Below, piece by piece: positions 1 to 6,748 of a stretch of 7,610 bases of DNA. Both the position numbers and the translations under genes were made by a program. The DNA comes from Gemmatimonas sp. UBA2094 (lineage in GTDB: Bacteria; Gemmatimonadota; Gemmatimonadetes; Gemmatimonadales; Gemmatimonadaceae): the NCBI GenBank assembly GCA_002331565.1, contig DCZC01000013.1:1-7610 (forward strand). Direction: 5' to 3'. Below the pieces are notes generated by a model, which was not told the origin of the DNA, searched no databases, and saw only the letters and a list, made by a program, of their open reading frames with translations. Each line of letters starts with the position of its first letter. The stretch's first letter is position 1.

Positions 1-813
1 CTGCGGCGTGGTGACGATGACGGCGCCGTGCACCTGCGTGGCCTGCACGAGCGACAGCTGCGCGTCACCCGTGCCCGGCGGCATGTCCACGAGGAAGTAA
101 TCGAGCTGTCCCCAGTTCACGTCGCGCAGGAACTGCGTGATGATCTTCATCACGATGGGCCCGCGCCAGATCGCCGGCTGATCCTTCTCGATGAGGAACC
201 CGAGCGAAATGACCTTCACGCCGTGTGCTTCGAGCGGGATGATCTTTTCGTCGCGCACCGCCGGCGCAGCATCCACGCCGAGCATGAGCGGCATGTTCGG
301 GCCATAGATGTCGGCATCCATGATGCCGACGCGCTTGCCCATCTTCGCGAGCGCGATGGCGAGATTCGCGGCCACGGTGCTCTTGCCCACGCCGCCCTTC
401 CCCGACGACACCGCGATGATGCGCCCGAGGTTGGGGTACTGCACGGGCTCGGGAACTTTCGGCGGCGCCTTCTGCGGTGCACTGTCCATCACCGGCAACG
501 CGCGACCGGTGCCGGGGGCCTTGGGCTGATTCATGGGCTCGGGCGCACGACGCGCCGGTGTGGGTTCACTCTGTGCCGGATCGCGCACGTCTACGCGGAC
601 ATCCGCCACGCCATCGAGCGCTTCGATGGCCTGCCGGACGTCACGCACGAGCGTGGCGTCGTCCTCGGGCGCAAGGAGCAGCGTGAGGCGGACTTTGCCT
701 TCACGTGATGTCGCGATGTCGCGCACCTGCTCGGCGGCCATGACATCGGCGCCGGTGCGCGGGTTACGGACCGCGGCGAGGGCGCCGGTGATCCGTTCCA
801 TGAGTGGCTGCAT
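1..813 (-). CDS. mrp: Mrp/NBP35-family P-loop ATPase, iron-sulfur cluster carrier (3' partial)
   Basis: Cytoplasmic ATPase that binds and delivers Fe-S clusters to apo-proteins (ApbC/Mrp). The first 271 residues are visible, and the gene runs off the window in frame. The N-terminal 1-76 segment is a MIP18/DUF59-type domain (MERITGALAAVRNP, then a beta-alpha-beta pattern ending GVADVRVDV), followed by a Pro/Ala-rich linker at about 78-125. The ATPase starts at GRIIAVSSGKGGVGKST (130-146), the deviant Walker A with its signature lysine. Switch I is DADIYGPNMP (166-175), WRGPI is at 216-220 and the Walker B/switch II region is DYFLVDMPPGTGD (238-250). The C-terminal CxxC that binds the cluster lies outside. 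Start is ATG 813; an in-frame ATG at 801 is an alternative, and neither has a clear ribosome-binding site. It lies 108 nt after nrnA in the same direction, possibly with its own promoter. Confidence 0.95.
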   Translation of the reverse strand, partial: MQPLMERITGALAAVRNPRTGADVMAAEQVRDIATSREGKVRLTLLLAPEDDATLVRDVRQAIEALDGVADVRVDVRDPAQSEPTPARRAPEPMNQPKAPGTGRALPVMDSAPQKAPPKVPEPVQYPNLGRIIAVSSGKGGVGKSTVAANLAIALAKMGKRVGIMDADIYGPNMPLMLGVDAAPAVRDEKIIPLEAHGVKVISLGFLIEKDQPAIWRGPIVMKIITQFLRDVNWGQLDYFLVDMPPGTGDAQLSLVQATQVHGAVIVTTPQ

Positions 814-842
814 AGGGAAGTAACGGGGTCGGAAATGCGAAT

Positions 843-876
843 CCGAAAGGTAGAGGAACCGGGGGGCCCGTGGAAT
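843..876 (-). promoter_or_regulatory. Possible promoter region for mrp
   Basis: TACCTTTCG at 852-844 on the minus strand is identical to the nine bases next to the guaB start. The bases 17 nt upstream (TTCCAC, 875-870) are a poor -35 and overlap the GAATGGCCCGC block (873-883) also found ahead of the permease. If active, initiation near 840-842 would give a leader of about 28 nt. The intergenic region also carries GC-rich inverted repeats, such as GGGCC at 864-868 with GGCCC at 877-881. Confidence 0.3.
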
Positions 877-921
877 GGCCCGCGCGCGGCTCCGCGCCCC
901 GTCAGCGGGGGCGGCGCGTGG

Positions 922-1965
922 TCAGGCGTCGGCCAGTTCGCCGCGCAGATAGGCGCGCGCGTCGTGCACGACTTGCGTACGCACCGCGTCGAGCGCACCG
1001 GCCAGCATCGCCCCGGAGGCCTTGCGATGGCCGCCGCCGCCATAGCGACGCGCGAACTGCTGCACGTCCACGTCGCCAGTGCTGCGCAGGCTCACCTTCA
1101 CCTTGCCGTGACCAAGATCGCGGAAGAACAGGGCCATGCGCGTACCCGCGATGCTGCGCGGATGCTCCACGATGCCATCCAGCTCTTCACTGGTGACATC
1201 GTAGCGGTCGGTGACCCCCGCTTCCAGCGATATGTACGACAGCCCCACGTCGGGTTCGCTGACCAGCGCCCCCAGCGCTTCGCGGAGCAGCAGCAGCTTG
1301 CCCATGCTCACCTGCGCATAGATGCGCCGGTACATCTCTTCGGGGTTCACCCCCGCGGCAAGCAGCAAGGCCGCCACTCCGTGCGCCCGGGGCGAGGTGT
1401 TGCTGAAGCGGAAGCTGCCGGTGTCGGTGAGGATCGCCGCGTACAACGACTGGGCGATCGCCGGGGTGATGTCGAGCCCCAGCGTGATCGCGATGTCATA
1501 CACCAGCTCTCCGGTGGCGCACGCCGCCGTATCGGTTACGGCGAGCATTCCCACCGGCTCGTCGCCGGCCACGTGATGATCGATCACCGAGACCGGGACG
1601 GTCAGCTGGCGTACGGTATCGGCCAGGTGGCCGAGCCGGCGGACATCGTTGATATCGAGCACGATCAGCGCTTCGACGTCGGCCAGAGCGGCCGCGCCGC
1701 GCGCGCTGGCTTCCTCCACATCGTCACCGAGGAGGAATTCGAACATCGCGGGCCACGGGGTGGGATTGACGATGCGGCAGCGAATACCGCGCTGCGCGAG
1801 CAATCGCGCGAGCGCCGTTTCGCTGCCGCATCCATCACCGTCCGCATTGATGTGCGTGGACAGGGCCACCAAGCTGCCGGGGCGCAGGGCGGCAAACCAC
1901 TGGTGGATTGCCGCCCTCCGCGCCTCCGATGCGCTCAGCAGCCCATCGGCCACGGCGCCATCCAT
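922..1965 (-). CDS. nrnA: DHH/DHHA1 phosphoesterase, NrnA-type oligoribonuclease/pAp phosphatase
   Basis: Predicted cytoplasmic manganese-dependent enzyme that trims 2-5-mer nanoRNA and, in NrnA relatives, hydrolyses 3'-phosphoadenosine 5'-phosphate or linear dinucleotides such as pApA and pGpG. It has 347 residues, normal for a stand-alone DHH-DHHA1 protein. The ATG at 1965 overlaps the permease stop; a frame extending to 2199 would lie inside the permease and is rejected. Motif I is HINADGDGCGSE (38-49), with NAD where NPD is usual. Motif II is VLDINDVRRLG (102-112), with N where S is common. Motif III is VIDHHVAG (127-134). Motif IV is ILTDTGSFRFSNT (178-190). The DHHA1 substrate-binding domain follows, ending in RYGGGGHRKASGAM (307-320). 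All metal-ligand Asp and His residues are present. There are no membrane, PAS or GGDEF segments, so this is not GdpP. mrp follows after 108 nt. Exact substrate is inferred from family. Confidence 0.92.
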   Translation of the reverse strand: MDGAVADGLLSASEARRAAIHQWFAALRPGSLVALSTHINADGDGCGSETALARLLAQRGIRCRIVNPTPWPAMFEFLLGDDVEEASARGAAALADVEALIVLDINDVRRLGHLADTVRQLTVPVSVIDHHVAGDEPVGMLAVTDTAACATGELVYDIAITLGLDITPAIAQSLYAAILTDTGSFRFSNTSPRAHGVAALLLAAGVNPEEMYRRIYAQVSMGKLLLLREALGALVSEPDVGLSYISLEAGVTDRYDVTSEELDGIVEHPRSIAGTRMALFFRDLGHGKVKVSLRSTGDVDVQQFARRYGGGGHRKASGAMLAGALDAVRTQVVHDARAYLRGELADA

Positions 1966-3533
1966 TACTTCCCGGCTTCCTGCTTGCCGATCTTCGAGTT
2001 CCCCATGCCGTACACGAAGTACATGGTCATACCGATCGCCGTCCACCCGGCGAGCAGCATCCAGGTGAGACCGGGGAGCTGATACATCATGTACAGCGTG
2101 GCGCCAGCACCGAGCATCGGCACGAGCGGCACGAGCGGCGTCCTGAACGGGCGCTCGAGTTCCGGCGAACGGTTCCGGAGCACCCATACGCCGATGCACA
2201 CCGTGGCGAAGGCCGCAAGCGTACCGCCCGAGACCAGCTCACCAAGAAGACCGAGCGGGAAGAAGCCCGCAATGATCAGCGCGATGATACCGACGATCCA
2301 CGACGACGCTGACGGCGTCTGGTACTTCGGATGCACGCGCGAGAAGATCGGCGGCAGGAGGCCGTCACGCGACATCGTGTAGAAGATGCGCGGCTGGCCC
2401 ATGAGCATCACGAGCACCACCGACGACAGACCCGCGACGGCGCCGATGTTCACGAGGTTTTCGAGCCACTTGAGCTGCGGGACCGCTTCGAGGGCGGCCG
2501 ACACCGGGTGCGCCACGCCGAGCGACGTGTACGGGGCCAGGCCCGTCATGACCAGCGACATCGCGATGTACAGCACCGTGCAGATCAGCAGCGACGCGAT
2601 CATGCCGATCGGCAGGTCGCGCTGCGGGTTCTTCGCTTCCTGCGCGGCCGTGGAGACAGCGTCGAAACCGATGTAGGCGAAGAAAACGACCGGAGCTGCG
2701 CGGAGCACGCCGGCCATGCCGTACTTCGTGGTGCCGTCCGGATTGGTGACCATTTCCGGGATGAACGGCGTCCAGTTGTCCTTGTTGATGTAGAAGAAGC
2801 CAAATCCGATCACCAGCAGCACGATCGTCATCTTGATGGCGACGATGATGTTGTTGAGCGTGGCCGACTCCTGCACGCCGCGCACCAGCAGCATCGTAAG
2901 CGCCACGATGAGCAGGACGGCCGGGAGGTTGATCAGGCCGTTCGCGACTTCACCGCCGGCCGCCGTGCATGCTTCACGCGTGGCGTATGCCGCATGCGTC
3001 AGCGCATCGGTGATGGTCGCCCCCGACGTCGGATCGACGCAGGTGAACGCGCGCACCACTTCATGGCCGTTGATGACCGTGAGCGGGGCCGACGCGAACG
3101 CCGCCGGGATGTGCATGCCGGCCGAATTCAGCATGGCGCTGAAGTATCCCGACCAGCCCACCGCGACCGTGGAGGCGGCAAACAGGTACTCGAGGATGAG
3201 GTTCCAGCCGATGAACCACGCGATCCCCTCGCCCATCGTCGCGTAGCTATAGGTGTACGCCGAGCCCGCGATCGGGATCATCGACGCGAATTCGGCGTAG
3301 CAGAGCCCCGCGAAGAGGCAGGCGAGACCGGCCAGCACGAAGGAGAGCGAGACGCCGGGGCCGGCGAAGTTGGCGGCTGCCGTGCCCGTGAGCACGAAGA
3401 TGCCGGCGCCGATGATGGCACCGATGCCGAGCATGGTGAGGTTGAGCGCACCAAGCGTTCGCTTGAGGCCGCCCTCGGAGCTGTCGGCCTCGGCACGCAG
3501 CGCCGTGATCGATTTCTTGGACCAGATTCCCAT
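1965..3533 (-). CDS. APC-superfamily amino acid permease (cationic amino acid transporter type)
   Basis: Inner-membrane secondary transporter, 522 residues, with about 12 predicted helices. Start ATG 3533 chosen because MGIWSKKSITAL matches the usual short cytosolic head. TM1 carries the unwound substrate motif GIGAIIGAGIFVLTG (36-50). TM6 begins FFAYIGFDAVSTAAQE (284-299), followed by NPQRDLPIG (302-310). QPRIFYTMSRDGLLP (380-394) and RPFRTP (461-466) are typical of the CAT/YfnA branch. NWTPFIP (253-259) is the conserved external loop after TM5. Odd feature: the external loop between TM3 and TM4 (about 134-200) is enlarged and carries two cysteines, C165 and C189, that could form a disulfide. 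Substrate cannot be fixed from sequence; amino acid uptake or exchange is expected. The stop (TAA 1967-1965) overlaps the start of the DHH phosphoesterase gene by one base (TAATG), implying an operon and coupled translation. Confidence 0.9.
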   Translation of the reverse strand: MGIWSKKSITALRAEADSSEGGLKRTLGALNLTMLGIGAIIGAGIFVLTGTAAANFAGPGVSLSFVLAGLACLFAGLCYAEFASMIPIAGSAYTYSYATMGEGIAWFIGWNLILEYLFAASTVAVGWSGYFSAMLNSAGMHIPAAFASAPLTVINGHEVVRAFTCVDPTSGATITDALTHAAYATREACTAAGGEVANGLINLPAVLLIVALTMLLVRGVQESATLNNIIVAIKMTIVLLVIGFGFFYINKDNWTPFIPEMVTNPDGTTKYGMAGVLRAAPVVFFAYIGFDAVSTAAQEAKNPQRDLPIGMIASLLICTVLYIAMSLVMTGLAPYTSLGVAHPVSAALEAVPQLKWLENLVNIGAVAGLSSVVLVMLMGQPRIFYTMSRDGLLPPIFSRVHPKYQTPSASSWIVGIIALIIAGFFPLGLLGELVSGGTLAAFATVCIGVWVLRNRSPELERPFRTPLVPLVPMLGAGATLYMMYQLPGLTWMLLAGWTAIGMTMYFVYGMGNSKIGKQEAGK

Positions 3534-3677
3534 CAGCGGTGTGGTCTGGGTGAAGCGGGCCGGGGGAGGACGTGAATGGCCCGCAGGTGGGTCGGCTCGA
3601 TCCCGCGCCGGGTGCGCGAAGGCGCCGCGGCACGGTACGGGGCCTAATGTGGGCGCGTGCACGCCGTTCGGACAGTA
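3534..3677 (-). other. Permease upstream region
   Basis: GC-rich leader between the guaB hairpin and the permease start. I see no convincing -10 box and no Shine-Dalgarno sequence before the ATG at 3533. It holds GAATGGCCCGC (plus strand 3574-3584), repeated upstream of mrp. On the minus strand this block contains TTCACG (3576-3571), a possible -35 without a good partner. The permease reading frame stays open through to 3662, but that extension is arginine/proline-rich and unlike the family. Confidence 0.3.
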
Positions 3678-3704
3678 GGCGGGCGGGTCGAGTTGCCCCC
3701 CGCC
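3678..3704 (-). terminator. Candidate terminator hairpin after guaB
   Basis: On the transcript, GGCGGGGGG (3704-3696) pairs with CCC-G-CCCGCC (3687-3678) to give a 9-bp stem with one bulged G and an 8-nt loop, starting 14 nt after the guaB stop. The stem is strong, but the downstream bases (UACUGUCC) form no U-tract. It may be a weak or Rho-assisted terminator or a 3'-end stabiliser. Confidence 0.45.
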
Positions 3705-3717
3705 TCATTGGCACCGC

Positions 3718-5326
<1,609 letters not shown>

Positions 5327-5337
<11 letters not shown>

Positions 5338-5716
5338 TTGCGCCCAGCCCCCCGCCATCCTCCACAGCAGCCGCCGCCACGGGCGGCGGCGGTGCGCCGA
5401 TCTGATCCGCCACGGTCTTCGCCGTGCTCACGACGTCCGTCGCGACGGTCTTCGTGGTCTGGGCGACGTTGGTCAACACGCCCATCGCCTTGTTGAGGAA
5501 TCCTACCGCCTCCACCACGGTCCCCGCGGCCAACCCACCGGCACGCAGCGTGTCCTCCACCCCGTCGGTGAACTGCTGGAACACGTTGGTCACCGACGCA
5601 GGCTTCTCGGCGTACTTCGACTCGAGAAACTCCACGTAGTCGAGCACCTGGTACAGGCGCTCGTCGTTCAGCGTGTCGAGTTTGCGGTTGATGCGGTCTC
5701 GGACGTACGGATTCAT
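5327..5716 (-). CDS. Small unrecognised protein with 11-residue-periodic amphipathic helices
   Basis: 129-residue protein that I cannot assign to a characterised family. The ATG at 5716 is supported by TGAGGAG directly upstream. Residues 1-37 are charged and helical (RINRKLDTL, then RLYQVLDYVEFLESKYAE), resembling the short N-terminal helix of DUF2281-type small proteins (weak resemblance, from memory). Residues 42-106 are alanine-, valine- and threonine-rich with little aromatic content. The motif [TA]KTVA occurs at 88-92 and 99-103, exactly 11 residues apart, the spacing typical of surface-binding amphipathic helices (apolipoprotein, LEA, synuclein-like). The tail (107-129) is Pro/Ala/Gly-rich and probably disordered, with PPPP at 109-112. 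There is no signal peptide or clear membrane span. It follows two envelope peptidases in the same orientation with a 40-nt gap, so co-transcription is likely. Its final codons and stop lie inside the heptamer repeat array. The role is unknown; a membrane- or granule-surface protein is only a guess. Confidence 0.7.
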
Positions 5717-5727
5717 GGGCTCCTCAT

Positions 5728-5747
5728 GGCAGGCCGTTCGGCCAGCC
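5728..5747 (-). other. Intercistronic hairpin between peptidase B and the small gene
   Basis: On the transcript, GGC-U-GGCCG-AA-CGGCC-U-GCC folds as a 5-bp plus 3-bp stem separated by a U-U mismatch. It sits 8 nt after the peptidase stop and just before the GAGGAG ribosome-binding site (5725-5720) of the next gene. No U-tract follows, so it is more likely an mRNA-processing, stability or translation-tuning element than a terminator. The structure is visible in the sequence; its role is inferred. Confidence 0.4.
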
Positions 5748-5755
5748 CTACGTGA

Positions 5756-6748
5756 TCAGCCGCGCCAACGTTTCCGCTCGCCGCGCGCGTCGATATGACA
5801 GTATGGCGTGGCATACCGGCGGCTGCTGTACACCCCCAACCCGCCGGCGAGTTCGGGGTGCAGGCGCTCCACCCAATCCACCGCCTGCTCGACGCGGTAC
5901 GCATCGAGCAGCGTCAGCCGGCCGTCGCCGTCCGCATCGATCGCCACGTCGGCCGCATCACCGTACAGATGGCGGGAGTCACGAGCCGCCCCCTCCACCC
6001 CGGAGTTGTGCATCGGCGTGCGGAAGCCACTGTGCACCTCGAGCGTGAAGTCGGCCGACTCTTCGCCGCGGCGACGTGCGAGTTCGCGCAATACGAGTTC
6101 GATCTTGTCGAGCACCCGCGGATCCACCGCGATGTACTTGGGCCAGATGGTTTGCCGGTCGTGTGTGACGAAGTCGCGGACCTTGAGGTGTTTGGTCAGC
6201 GGTACATCGAGGTGCTCTTCACGCACTTCCGCGAACCCCAGTGGCGTCTCGGCGGCTTCGTCGCGTGACCACTCGGCCGGGTAGCGGCCGATCTGGTAGC
6301 CGTTCAGCGTGCTGCCAAACTTGCGTTCGAACGGCACGATGACGGCCAGCTTCGGCGCTTCGATGCGCTGCATGACGCCGTTGCGCATCACGTTGAGTTC
6401 GTAGAAGCCGGGCGTGAGCGGCGCCAGCAACGTGTCGCCGCTGAGGGGGCGCATCACGTCACCGCTTTCGTCGCTTCCCACTTTCACCCACTGGTAGCGG
6501 AAGCCCAACGGGCCGGCACTGCCGCGAATATCGAGCGGGAATACGACGAGATCCCCAGCCGTGACGAACTGCATGCGCACTTCGCCGCTGGTGCCCGCCA
6601 TGGTTTTCGCCGCTTCGACCCGCGGCACCGCGCGACGGAAGCTGTCGGCCGACGAATCGGCAAACAGCTCGCCGGGCGGCTGGTACATGACGGCGGCGGT
6701 GATGGCCACGAGGCCGCTCAGCAGAATGGCGGTCCGACGTTGAATCAC
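5756..6748 (-). CDS. M15/DUF882 (YcbK/MepK-like) peptidoglycan peptidase with EF-hand loop, copy B
   Basis: Predicted exported or membrane-anchored murein peptidase of 330 residues, paralogous to the gene just upstream. Residues 1-24 are a basic-then-hydrophobic export segment. Its RR pair recalls the Tat signal of E. coli MepK but lacks a good Tat consensus, so Sec export or a signal anchor is equally possible. Residues about 55-140 look like an all-beta, Ig-like sensor or binding region (inference). Then come GRYPAEW at 154-160, PLGFAEV at 169-175, WPKY at 202-205, HSGFRTP at 239-245, SRHLYGDAADV at 258-268 (ligands H260 and D267) and YCHIDARG at 316-323 (ligand H318). Residues 271-282, DADGDGRLTLLD, are a canonical EF-hand calcium loop inserted inside the catalytic domain. 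As in MepK, the residue three before the last His is not acidic, unlike VanX-type enzymes. Translation is probably coupled to copy A; the small gene downstream begins 40 nt after the stop. Confidence 0.85.
   Translation of the reverse strand: MIQRRTAILLSGLVAITAAVMYQPPGELFADSSADSFRRAVPRVEAAKTMAGTSGEVRMQFVTAGDLVVFPLDIRGSAGPLGFRYQWVKVGSDESGDVMRPLSGDTLLAPLTPGFYELNVMRNGVMQRIEAPKLAVIVPFERKFGSTLNGYQIGRYPAEWSRDEAAETPLGFAEVREEHLDVPLTKHLKVRDFVTHDRQTIWPKYIAVDPRVLDKIELVLRELARRRGEESADFTLEVHSGFRTPMHNSGVEGAARDSRHLYGDAADVAIDADGDGRLTLLDAYRVEQAVDWVERLHPELAGGLGVYSSRRYATPYCHIDARGERKRWRG

Noticed and set aside
591..1043. 150-codon minus-strand frame across the nrnA-mrp junction
   Set aside because: It overlaps the C-terminus of NrnA and the N-terminus of Mrp in another frame, and both of those are strongly supported.
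922..1965. GdpP-type cyclic-di-AMP phosphodiesterase
   Set aside because: The protein lacks the N-terminal membrane helices, PAS and GGDEF-like domains. Its length fits stand-alone NrnA.
835..2082. 415-codon open frame on the plus strand opposite nrnA
   Set aside because: Composition is His/Arg/Asp/Ala-rich with no recognisable motif, and it is antisense to a gene with all DHH motifs. Such frames are expected in high-GC DNA.
2331..3575. 414-codon plus-strand frame opposite the permease
   Set aside because: Extremely Arg/His/Glu/Asp-rich with no hydrophobic core. It is the typical antisense shadow of a membrane protein gene.
3534..3662. N-terminal extension of the permease (43 residues)
   Set aside because: Arg/Pro-rich and unlike known APC heads. 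It crosses an intergenic element shared with the mrp upstream region.
5370..5390. Nine-base-pair hairpin of CCG and CGG triplets
   Set aside because: It lies inside coding sequence and is the direct product of adjacent Pro and Ala codon runs (PPPPVAAAA), so no separate function is needed.
5713..5727. Four-codon mini-ORF (MRSP) whose TGA overlaps the small gene's ATG
   Set aside because: It is created by the ribosome-binding site itself and has no ribosome-binding sequence of its own; probably chance.
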